From Parapedobacter soli (lineage in GTDB: Bacteria > Bacteroidota > Bacteroidia > Sphingobacteriales > Sphingobacteriaceae): a stretch of DNA of 38,780 nucleotides. A model generated the notes under the pieces. It did not search any database. It was not told the origin of the DNA and was given only the letters and a program-made list of their open reading frames with translations. The stretch covers positions 1 through 38,780 of the forward strand of contig NZ_JAMXAY010000044.1 in NCBI RefSeq assembly GCF_025460835.1. The letters run 5' to 3'. The position numbers and the translations under genes are program-made. This document shows positions 23,917-32,139 of the stretch, in pieces. The first letter of the stretch is position 1. Each line of letters begins with the position of its first letter.

Positions 23917-26900
23917 ATGGCCACAAGACTTAAATCAATAGCAGTTGTAATTTGCTTTATCCATAGTGTTTTCATTATCATGGCCATGGAGCGAACGCCA
24001 AACCGGGGAAGCGGTGTACCGGTAACGGCAGGGCAGACCCAGACGAGTATCAGCGGTACAGTTACAGACGCGGAGGGGGGGCGCTTGCCGGGCGTGAGTG
24101 TGACCATTGTCGGGAAACCGGGTGGCACGACGACGGATGACGACGGTAACTTCAGTCTGTCCGCATCTGCAGGGGAAACCGTACGGATTTCCATGATAGG
24201 TTTTCTGCCGCATGAATTTGCCGTAACCGCACAGCGGGTTTACGACGTCGTTCTTCAGCAAGACTCAGAAAGCCTCGCGGAGGTAGTGGTGGTCGGATAT
24301 GGTACCCAGAAGCGGGTGAATCTTTCGGGTGCCGTAGACCAGGTCGATGCCAAGGCACTCGCGCAGCGTCCCATAGCAAATGTATCTCAGGGGTTGCAAG
24401 GACTCATCCCCAACCTGAATATCCGGTTTAACTCCGGTGCACCGGGCGAGGCTGCCAATGTCAATATCCGTGGTATTACTTCAATCAATGGCGGTGACCC
24501 GCTGATTCTGATTGACGGCGTGCAGTCCAGTTCGGCCGAGCTGAACCTGATCGCGCCCCAGGATATTGAAACAATATCCGTGGTCAAGGACGCCTCTGCC
24601 GCAGCTATATACGGTGCACGTGCAGCGTTCGGTGTTATTCTGATTACCACCAAAACGGGGGCGCAGGCCGGAACTAATGTGACTTATTCCAACAATTTCA
24701 CCTGGAATACGCCGACGGTAATGCCAGAGATGATTACCGACCCGTATGTGTTTTCCCGATTGCTGGAAACCTCTACAGATAACACACCCTGGGACAACGT
24801 AAACTATAACGACCAATTCTACGACTACGCCCGGCAGCGTTCGGATGATCCCAGTGTACCCGGCGTACGGCTCAACCCGTCCGATGAAACGTTATGGGAG
24901 TATATGGGCAACCGCGACTGGACCCGTTATTTTTTTGAGGATTACAATTTCAACCACAACCACGACCTCTCCATCAGTGGGGTAAGCGAAAACAATAGGG
25001 TACGTTACTACCTGTCTGGCGGTTACAATCGCCAGAATAGTGCGCTCAACCTAGCGGATGATTATTTCGACCGCTATAGCTTGCGGGCAAAGGCAGATTA
25101 CCAGCTGGCCGACTGGATCAAAGTTGGAAACAACACGTCCATGAGCAACACACTGCGGAAGCAGCCAAGCCGGCTGGACGTATTCGGCACCTACAACATG
25201 TTTCCCACGTATTACGACATCAACCCCGACGGCACATGGGCCAACTCCCCTGTAGGTCGTGCCGCTGCAGGTATCGTAGATGGCGGCGAAACGACCAATC
25301 GCTTGGAGCAGCTGCAAACACAATTTACCACCGAGATGAGCTTCTGGGACCAACTGTTGAAGATTAATGCCGACTATACCTACCGTCGGACCAGTGAGAA
25401 CTACAATTCTTATCAGACCTCCTACCTCATCGGATTTGGGCCGGATGACGTGCGGGAGGAGGGCAATAATAGCGCAGCCCGCAGGGGGGTGTTCGACTAC
25501 TACCGGGTATTTAATGCTTACGGTACCCTGTCAAAAACCATTAACAAGCATTCCGTTACCGCCATTCTGGGGTATAGCCAGGAAGATTACCGGCGCGAAC
25601 GGTTTGATGTCAGTAAGACGGGTTTGATTTCCAGTTCGTTTCCTACCATTGGTCTGGCAACGGGAGATGCCACCGGTACGGAGTATATTGATACGTATGC
25701 GCTGCGCGGGGCTTTCTACCGCCTCAACTATATCTACGACAACCGCTATATCATTGAGTTCAACGGACGTTATGACGGATCTTCCCGTTTCCCCAAAGAC
25801 AAGCGTTTCGGCTTCTTTCCCTCCGGCTCGGCTGCCTGGCGGGTAGACCAGGAGTCCTTTATGGAAAATGCACGGAATGTGATCAGCAACCTGAAACTCC
25901 GCGCGTCTTACGGTTCGCTGGGCAACCAGAGCGTGTCCAATTATGGATATATCCCCTCTATGTCTACCTACCAGACAAGCTACCTCATCGGCGGGGAACG
26001 CCCATTCGGTATTTCCACGCCGGGACTGGTATCGCCCAATTATACCTGGGAAAAAGTCAATACCCTCAACTTTGGTGTCGACCTTGGTTTTTTCCGCGAC
26101 CGATTCAATGTCGTCTTCGACCAATATACCCGTAACACGTTGGGAATGCTTACCCTGGGCAGGGACCTGCCCGATATCCTGGGTGCAGCCGAGCCCCGGG
26201 AGAACGCCGCGGATCTGCGTACCCGCGGCTGGGAACTGTCTGTCGGTTACCGGGATAATTATACCATTGGTGGCTCGCCATTTCGCTTAGAAACGCGCTT
26301 CGTACTTTCAGATTCGAGGAGTACTATTACCCGCTTCGACAATCCAAACGGTAGTATCACCCAATACTATAAAGGGATGGATATGGGTGAGATATGGGGC
26401 TTGCAATACGATGGCTTATTTCAAACGACCGAGGAAATCGAACAACTGGATCAGACTTCCATCATCCCTTGGGGAGCCCTGCAGATCGTACCGGGATGGC
26501 CCAAGTTCAAAGACCTAGATGGCAATGGCGCTATTGAAAAAGGCTATACCCTGGGCGGCACCAAAGACCTGTCTGTCATCGGCAACTCCACGGAGCGATT
26601 CCGCTTTGGCTTGGATGTCAATACAACTTGGAAAAATTTCGACCTGCGCATGTTCTGGCAAGGAGTGGGTAAGCGCGATTACTATCCAATGCACTTCCTT
26701 TATTGGGGCGCTTACCAGCAGCCTTACGGTAATATGTATGGGCATCTCCTTGATTTTTATCGGGCCGAGGGAGACAGCCCCGAGGAGCGGGCCAAGCATT
26801 CGCAATCGTATCTGGAGTTGGGGCTTGCCGATGCGAACCACGATGCCCGTTTCCCCGTATTGCAGTCGTGGTTGGCCGATGTGAATCTCGGTACCCGTAT

Positions 26901-27216
26901 CGACCAGTCGATGGGTATGGCGATACCGAACACCGGCCACTTGCTGAATGGCGCCTACCTGCGCCTGAAGAACCTCACCCTAGGATACACACTACCCCTG
27001 CCGTTTACCGAACGATTGGGCATACGTAGCTTGCGGGTGTTCGCTACCGGAGAGAATGTGCTGGAGTTTTCGGAGATCAAGAAGCACTTTGATCCGGAGA
27101 CCACCAATGCGAGCATCAATACGAATCCGGCTGCCGGCACCGGCAGTGGGGCGGGCAACGGAATGACCTACCCTTTCCAGCGGAGTTATTCGTTCGGTGT
27201 CAATATCATGTTTTAA
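23917..27216 (+). CDS. SusC/RagA-type TonB-dependent outer-membrane transporter
   Basis: This 1099-residue protein imports a substrate across the outer membrane using TonB energy. It has a signal peptide (about 1-24), a carboxypeptidase-like regulatory domain (about 42-120; SISGTVTDAEGGRLPGVSV), the VVVGYGTQKRVNLSGAV TonB-box/plug start typical of SusC, a plug domain (to about 245), and a long beta barrel ending in the aromatic C-terminal Phe. The GITSINGGDPLILIDGV segment is diagnostic. No N-terminal STN or secretin-like signalling domain is present, so control by a sigma/anti-sigma pair is unlikely. It heads a forward operon with SusD, a metallophosphoesterase and an NPP-like phosphodiesterase, with spacers of 12, 28 and -4 bases. 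Confidence 0.96.
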   Translation: MATRLKSIAVVICFIHSVFIIMAMERTPNRGSGVPVTAGQTQTSISGTVTDAEGGRLPGVSVTIVGKPGGTTTDDDGNFSLSASAGETVRISMIGFLPHEFAVTAQRVYDVVLQQDSESLAEVVVVGYGTQKRVNLSGAVDQVDAKALAQRPIANVSQGLQGLIPNLNIRFNSGAPGEAANVNIRGITSINGGDPLILIDGVQSSSAELNLIAPQDIETISVVKDASAAAIYGARAAFGVILITTKTGAQAGTNVTYSNNFTWNTPTVMPEMITDPYVFSRLLETSTDNTPWDNVNYNDQFYDYARQRSDDPSVPGVRLNPSDETLWEYMGNRDWTRYFFEDYNFNHNHDLSISGVSENNRVRYYLSGGYNRQNSALNLADDYFDRYSLRAKADYQLADWIKVGNNTSMSNTLRKQPSRLDVFGTYNMFPTYYDINPDGTWANSPVGRAAAGIVDGGETTNRLEQLQTQFTTEMSFWDQLLKINADYTYRRTSENYNSYQTSYLIGFGPDDVREEGNNSAARRGVFDYYRVFNAYGTLSKTINKHSVTAILGYSQEDYRRERFDVSKTGLISSSFPTIGLATGDATGTEYIDTYALRGAFYRLNYIYDNRYIIEFNGRYDGSSRFPKDKRFGFFPSGSAAWRVDQESFMENARNVISNLKLRASYGSLGNQSVSNYGYIPSMSTYQTSYLIGGERPFGISTPGLVSPNYTWEKVNTLNFGVDLGFFRDRFNVVFDQYTRNTLGMLTLGRDLPDILGAAEPRENAADLRTRGWELSVGYRDNYTIGGSPFRLETRFVLSDSRSTITRFDNPNGSITQYYKGMDMGEIWGLQYDGLFQTTEEIEQLDQTSIIPWGALQIVPGWPKFKDLDGNGAIEKGYTLGGTKDLSVIGNSTERFRFGLDVNTTWKNFDLRMFWQGVGKRDYYPMHFLYWGAYQQPYGNMYGHLLDFYRAEGDSPEERAKHSQSYLELGLADANHDARFPVLQSWLADVNLGTRIDQSMGMAIPNTGHLLNGAYLRLKNLTLGYTLPLPFTERLGIRSLRVFATGENVLEFSEIKKHFDPETTNASINTNPAAGTGSGAGNGMTYPFQRSYSFGVNIMF

Positions 27217-27228
27217 TCATACTCGACT

Positions 27229-29055
27229 ATGTATACCATCCATCCGATCATGAACATATTTTCCAAATGGGGTGCCGCCATACTATTGGCGGTCTCTATC
27301 AGCGCTTGTAACGATGACTTCTTGGATAAGCTGCCGGAGACATCCATCGGCCGTGAGAATTTCTTCAATACAGAAGAAGACCTGAATCTGGCGATTTATA
27401 ACTTATATGATTTCCCTTCCACAGGTATCTATACCAACGAAGCGTATACGCTTACAGACAATGCATACTCCACCGGTAATGTGGAGCTGAAAACCATGAT
27501 GACCACAACGCCCAGCTCGTCCACCATTACTGGCGGGTGGGACTGGGGGCAATTGCGCAACATCAACTTCTTTCTGGAGAATTTCAGGAACGCCCAGCTT
27601 ACGGAAGAGCGATTGGCTCATTTCGAAGGGCTGGGACGCTTTTTCCGCGCCCGTTTTTACGCGAATAAGGTCAAGCGGTATTCCGATGTACCGTGGGTGG
27701 ACGAAGTAATCACCACCGACAATGAAGCCGTTTTGTTCGCTGGCCGCGACCCACGTGAAACGGTGGTAGCTAACTTGCTGGCCGATTATGAATTTGCTGC
27801 CAATAATATAAGTGTTTCGTCGCCGCAGGGCGCGGTGAACCGATGGGTAGCCAAGGCCGACTATGCCCGTTTCTTACTATATGAAGGAACCTACCGGCTT
27901 TATCACCCCGAATTGAACTTGGAGGGAACAGCCGGGGATTTGCTCCAAAAGGCAGTCGCAGTGGCCCGGGATATCATGGATAACGGACCGTTCAGCGTAT
28001 ATGCGACCGGCAACCCCATGGAAGATTATGGCGCTCTGTTCAAGAGCCAGAACCTCGGTGGCAATCCAGAAATTATTTTTGCCCGCCATTATGAGGCCAA
28101 CCTATTGAATGGCGATAGCGGGGAAGGCGTATTTGGTAACTATGAAAGTTACCCGCTCAAAGACCTCGTACAAACCTACCTGATGGCTGATGGCAGCTAC
28201 TACAGCGGCCAGCCCAATTATCAGCAAAATGAGTTTGTACAAGAGTTTGAGGACCGTGATGCCCGGCTCTACCAAACCTATGCATATCCGGGATGGGTAC
28301 TGGTGCGTTCGGGCACATATGCACAGGGCGCCGGTCTTTATGTGCAGCAGTTGGCCAAAAACTTCTCGGGTTACCATCAGATAAAGGGATTCTATAATAC
28401 CACTAACCAAGACGAACGGAATAACATGGATGTGCCGTTGTATCGTTTGGCCGAAATCCTACTTATCTATGCCGAAGCAAGGGCAGAATTGGGCGAGCTT
28501 ACGCAGGGCGATCTGGATATGTCGGTCAACTTGCTACGGGATCGGGTCAATATGCCCCACCTGACGCTCAACCCGGCCATTGATCCGGTAAAGGCGGCTA
28601 AGTTTCCAAACGTGACTTCCGCACAGCGGGCAGCGATTTACGAAATCCGCCGGGAGCGGCGTGTTGAACTCGCGTTCGAGGGCCACCGCCACGACGACCT
28701 GATGCGCTGGGGGGCCGGTGAATTTTTGGAACAGGAGCCGCAAGGGATCTATTTCTCCCGACTGGGTGAACACGACCTCACTGGTGATGGTGTACCGGAT
28801 ATTGTTTTACTGCCCAGCTCGCAATCTATACCGGCGGAACGGGCAAAGAACAGCCTGGGCGTGACCATGGCCTATTACCGCGTGGGTACGTTCGGGCAGG
28901 ATGTCTCTGTTTTTCTGGGCGGTGCTACCTCAGGTAATCTGCAGATCATCGAAAATTCGGGTACTTTTGTAACGCCCAAGTACTATTACCGGCCGGTTCC
29001 ACAGCAGCAGGTCTCGCTGAATCCGGAGCTGAAGCAACTATTTGACTGGGAATAG
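27229..29055 (+). CDS. SusD/RagB-family nutrient-binding lipoprotein
   Basis: This 608-residue lipoprotein is the lid and substrate-binding partner of the SusC barrel. The lipobox reads SISACNDDFLDKLPE. The N-terminal TEEDLNLAIYNLYDF segment and the later IYEIRRERRVELAFEGHRHDDLMRWG signature are characteristic of the SusD/RagB family, and its TPR-like helices are visible throughout. The first ATG is used here; an internal ATG at 27250 would give a more compact lipoprotein signal (MNIFSKWGAAILLAVSISAC) and is equally likely. It lies 12 bases after susC, so the pair is cotranscribed. Confidence 0.95.
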   Translation: MYTIHPIMNIFSKWGAAILLAVSISACNDDFLDKLPETSIGRENFFNTEEDLNLAIYNLYDFPSTGIYTNEAYTLTDNAYSTGNVELKTMMTTTPSSSTITGGWDWGQLRNINFFLENFRNAQLTEERLAHFEGLGRFFRARFYANKVKRYSDVPWVDEVITTDNEAVLFAGRDPRETVVANLLADYEFAANNISVSSPQGAVNRWVAKADYARFLLYEGTYRLYHPELNLEGTAGDLLQKAVAVARDIMDNGPFSVYATGNPMEDYGALFKSQNLGGNPEIIFARHYEANLLNGDSGEGVFGNYESYPLKDLVQTYLMADGSYYSGQPNYQQNEFVQEFEDRDARLYQTYAYPGWVLVRSGTYAQGAGLYVQQLAKNFSGYHQIKGFYNTTNQDERNNMDVPLYRLAEILLIYAEARAELGELTQGDLDMSVNLLRDRVNMPHLTLNPAIDPVKAAKFPNVTSAQRAAIYEIRRERRVELAFEGHRHDDLMRWGAGEFLEQEPQGIYFSRLGEHDLTGDGVPDIVLLPSSQSIPAERAKNSLGVTMAYYRVGTFGQDVSVFLGGATSGNLQIIENSGTFVTPKYYYRPVPQQQVSLNPELKQLFDWE

Positions 29056-29083
29056 CTACCGATAGAAATAAATAAACGAAACA

Positions 29084-29956
29084 ATGAAAAAGCAGTTCAG
29101 TTTATTAGTCGTGTTGCTGGCATTCACTCTAGCCGGCTTCGCACAGGAAAAATTCTCATTCGCGTTCTTTACCGATATCCACCTCAATAAAAATCCAAAA
29201 GCCAGAAGTTACGATGGTCTGAGGCAGGCTATTCGATCGGTAGACGCCTCGGGGGCAGACTTTGTATTGACAGGAGGTGACAATGTGGATGTCGATGGGA
29301 TGAAAGCCAACCAAAGGGCAGACGCCATCCAATTATATCAAGATTACAAAGGCCTGGCCGCTTCATCCGCACTGCCTTGGTATTTTACCATTGGCAACCA
29401 CGACCGGTATTGGGGCGACGGCGATAAGGGCGGCGTATATGGGGAGGCTATGTTCAGCTCTTTTTTCGGCGAAACCTATTACACCTTTGACCATAAGGGA
29501 TGGCGGTTCATCATACTCAACAGCACGGAGGTATGTGATGGGAATTATTGCATCAGCGATGCACAGTACCAGTGGCTGGAGGATGTGCTGGATAATACGC
29601 CTGCCAATCAGCCTATCATCGTCTCTACACATGTGCCGTTCCTTTCGCTCTACTACCCCGTGCTGGAAGGGCGCTATACGTCCACGGACACGTTCGGGAA
29701 CCAGAAACAGGTGTTTGATCGTTTTGCCCGACACAACCTCAAGCTGGTACTTCAGGGCCACCAGCATCTTTATGAAGAAATTAAGGTGAAAGGCGTACAG
29801 TTCATTACTGGTGGTGCAGTAAGTGCTAATTGGTGGCACGGGACCTTCCACGGTACAGAAGAAGGTTACCTGAAAGTCAATCTTTACGGTGACGAGTTTG
29901 ATTGGGAGTATATCGATTATGGCTGGGAAGTACCCGCCAGTAACTCAGATAAATGA
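29084..29956 (+). CDS. Secreted calcineurin-like metallophosphoesterase
   Basis: This 290-residue protein has a signal peptide (about 1-20, LAGFAQ) and a complete set of metallophosphoesterase motifs in order: FFTDIHL (D-x-H), LTGGDNVD (GD), TIGNHDRYWG (GNHD), VSTHVPFL (H) and LQGHQHLYEE (GH-x-H). It should hydrolyse a phosphomonoester or phosphodiester in the periplasm or at the surface, using two metal ions. It follows susD by 28 bases and overlaps the next gene by 4 bases (ATGA), so it belongs to the same operon and probably acts on the imported substrate. The exact substrate cannot be read from the sequence. Confidence 0.92.
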   Translation: MKKQFSLLVVLLAFTLAGFAQEKFSFAFFTDIHLNKNPKARSYDGLRQAIRSVDASGADFVLTGGDNVDVDGMKANQRADAIQLYQDYKGLAASSALPWYFTIGNHDRYWGDGDKGGVYGEAMFSSFFGETYYTFDHKGWRFIILNSTEVCDGNYCISDAQYQWLEDVLDNTPANQPIIVSTHVPFLSLYYPVLEGRYTSTDTFGNQKQVFDRFARHNLKLVLQGHQHLYEEIKVKGVQFITGGAVSANWWHGTFHGTEEGYLKVNLYGDEFDWEYIDYGWEVPASNSDK

Positions 29957-31236
29957 TAAACGATAAAAAAATGAGAAGTAATCCGTTCCGTATGCTAGGT
30001 GCCATCGTTTTGGCTTTCGGCTTTTTATCAGCTTGCCAGCCGGGTGGTGCGGATACGGCAGAAACGCCCAAAGCCAAAAAGGCAATCTTCGTGATTGTCG
30101 ACGGAATTCCGGCCGATGTCATCGAGCGGGTAAATACCCCCTGGATTGATAGCATAGCCGCCGAAGGTGGTTATACCCGTGCGTTTACCGGTGGAGAAGC
30201 CCCCGAATCCTATTCTGTGTCGCCCACGATTTCCGCGGTGTGCTATGCGCATTTGGTTACCGGCGTTTGGACCAACAAGCATAATGTGTGGGGTAATGGT
30301 CTGGAAGCGGTAAATTTCAATTACCCAACGGCATTCTGGTATGTGAAGAACCACTATCCGGAAAAAACCATAGCCATCTATTCGACTTGGGAGGATAACC
30401 GTACCAAATTGGTAGGAGAAGGCAAACCGGAAACCGGTAATCTACAATTCGATTTTGCGAAAGACGGGTATGAATCGGATACCGTAGCCTATCCACACAA
30501 TAGCGAGCCGCATTACATTCACCGTATTGACGAACGTGTATCCGAGGAGGCAGCCCAATCCATACGCCAAGACGCCCCCGACCTCTCTTGGGTCTACTTG
30601 CAGTATACGGACAATGCCGGCCATGATTGGGGCGATAGCCCGCAAATGGATAGTGCAGTAGTAAACGCAGACATCCAAGTCGGAAGAATCTGGCAAGCCG
30701 TGAAGGAAAGGGAAGCTGACCACAATGAGGAATGGTTGGTCTATATTGTGACAGACCACGGCCGCGATGATAAAGGATACCACCATGGTGGCCAATCGCA
30801 GAGAGAAAGGACGATTTGGTTTTCCACCAACGATAAGAACCTGAATTCATATTTCCACGAAGGGACGCCGGGACTAGTGGATGTGCTGCCTTCCGTATTG
30901 CGTTTTATGGAAGTTGATATACCACGTGAATACGCGTTTGAAATGGACGGCATCCCGCTATCAGGGGAAGTTTCGCATCAATTTACAGCGGCTACGGTGG
31001 AAGGGGATAGCTTGAATCTGACCTGGAAGCCCTTTAAGCAATCAGGTAATATGAGCGTTTGGTTGACAACCACAAACAATCACAAAGATGGTAGCAAAGA
31101 CGAATACGTTTTACTGGGTGAGGTGGCGCTGCAGGATGGGGCCGCAACTTTTGATGTAAGCGCATACAGCTCCGATTTCTATAAAGTGGTATTAGAAAGC
31201 ACGGATCACATCACCAATCGGTGGGTTACGCGCTAG
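29953..31236 (+). CDS. NPP-like alkaline-phosphatase-superfamily phosphodiesterase, lipoprotein
   Basis: This 427-residue protein has a lipoprotein signal (lipobox FLSACQPG) and the fold landmarks of nucleotide pyrophosphatase/phosphodiesterases: AIFVIVDGIPADVIE (metal Asp), SVSPTISAVCYAHLVTG (nucleophile segment), DNAGHDWGDSP (D-x3-H) and VTDHGRDDKGYHHGG (DH and His). In typical NPPs the nucleophile segment reads PTKTFPNH, with Thr as nucleophile and a supporting Asn; here the aligned residues appear to be Ser and Cys. The last 90 residues form a beta-rich C-terminal addition. Start codons at 29953 and 29971 both work. It is the last gene of the susCD operon and overlaps the convergent MBL gene by 11 bases. 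Confidence 0.87.
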   Translation: MINDKKMRSNPFRMLGAIVLAFGFLSACQPGGADTAETPKAKKAIFVIVDGIPADVIERVNTPWIDSIAAEGGYTRAFTGGEAPESYSVSPTISAVCYAHLVTGVWTNKHNVWGNGLEAVNFNYPTAFWYVKNHYPEKTIAIYSTWEDNRTKLVGEGKPETGNLQFDFAKDGYESDTVAYPHNSEPHYIHRIDERVSEEAAQSIRQDAPDLSWVYLQYTDNAGHDWGDSPQMDSAVVNADIQVGRIWQAVKEREADHNEEWLVYIVTDHGRDDKGYHHGGQSQRERTIWFSTNDKNLNSYFHEGTPGLVDVLPSVLRFMEVDIPREYAFEMDGIPLSGEVSHQFTAATVEGDSLNLTWKPFKQSGNMSVWLTTTNNHKDGSKDEYVLLGEVALQDGAATFDVSAYSSDFYKVVLESTDHITNRWVTR

Positions 31237-32005
31237 CATCCACCAGCCTATAGTCGCCATTGGGCTTTCGTTCGGGCCGCCCGATTGCGATATTGGTGGA
31301 GTGGTACATGAGAAATACCCAGCCTTCGGCACAACCTTGCTCCCAATACTGCTGCCGTAGGCCCATGGACTTGCGCCCGTCGTAGTCGTATTTGGCTGCG
31401 AATTGATGGAAAAACTGCTCGGGCTCGGGAGCCTCATCGCCGCCGAAGAAGAAATGCTCGCCACCTGTTCGGATATGGAACACTTGATGATTGGGGGTAT
31501 GCCCGCCGGATACTTCGTAAGTGATCTCATTGTTGAGTATATCATCGCCCTCCACGAGCAACAGGTTGCCGCTGCGCTGCAGCACGTCGAATATCTCGGT
31601 TTGGTAAGAGTCTGACTCACCACTATAGGCATCTTCCCACTCGCCGCGTTGCACCACGTATTCCGCATCGGGGAAAGCCAAACGGAGGTCCCCGCCCGCT
31701 GTGGTAACCATGCCGCTTGCGTGGTCTTTGTGCAGGTGGGATAGCAACACATACCGCACATCGGCCGGATCAAAGCCCAGCTTCCGGATGTTATCATGGA
31801 GCTCAAGACCACCTTCAGTGTTGGTATGGCCGATGCCGGTATCAAGCAAGAGCAACCCGTTTGCCGATTCGATCAGAAACGGGTGGACATGGATGAATAG
31901 CGAACCAGGCCGGTCTTTTTTTTGATCCCTGTTCTCATCAAACGGAACGAATTTTTTAGAAGAATCTACGGAAAATGAGCCTTCGAATAAGGAATGTGCC
32001 TGCAT
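31226..32005 (-). CDS. MBL-fold metallo-hydrolase
   Basis: This 259-residue cytoplasmic protein has the metallo-beta-lactamase fold signature SHLHKDHASG (His90, His92, Asp94, His95), an early LLLLDTGIGH strand, a later VSGGHTPNHQVF segment with the next metal-binding His, and FFFGGDEAPE for the bridging Asp. Such proteins hydrolyse lactones, thioesters or phosphoesters, and quorum-quenching lactonases share this layout, but the sequence alone does not name the substrate. It stands alone on the reverse strand with an excellent promoter, divergent from recJ and convergent with the phosphodiesterase gene. Confidence 0.9.
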   Translation of the reverse strand: MQAHSLFEGSFSVDSSKKFVPFDENRDQKKDRPGSLFIHVHPFLIESANGLLLLDTGIGHTNTEGGLELHDNIRKLGFDPADVRYVLLSHLHKDHASGMVTTAGGDLRLAFPDAEYVVQRGEWEDAYSGESDSYQTEIFDVLQRSGNLLLVEGDDILNNEITYEVSGGHTPNHQVFHIRTGGEHFFFGGDEAPEPEQFFHQFAAKYDYDGRKSMGLRQQYWEQGCAEGWVFLMYHSTNIAIGRPERKPNGDYRLVDASA

Positions 32006-32033
32006 GTTTTTATCTTTACCCTTTCGTAGTGTA

Positions 32034-32064
32034 CAAACTTAGGTAAATTTGCCCTTTTCGCAAA
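32034..32064 (-). promoter_or_regulatory. Promoter of the MBL-fold gene
   Basis: On the reverse strand TTTG (32061-32064) and TAAGTTTG (32034-32041) are 19 bases apart, an excellent match to the Bacteroidota promoter. It overlaps the -7 element of the divergent recJ promoter. Confidence 0.78.
32044..32051 (+). promoter_or_regulatory. -7 promoter element for recJ
   Basis: TAAATTTG matches TAnnTTTG exactly. It lies inside the -33/-7 spacer of the divergent MBL promoter, two bases from that promoter's -7 element. The leader to the recJ start would be about 80 bases; a clear -33 TTG is lacking. Confidence 0.5.
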
Positions 32065-32139
32065 GCTGATTGGTTGTACGAACAGCAAGTTTATCAATCT
32101 CTCCTATGCCGTTGAGGGGAAGTTTTTATAGAGGAATAT

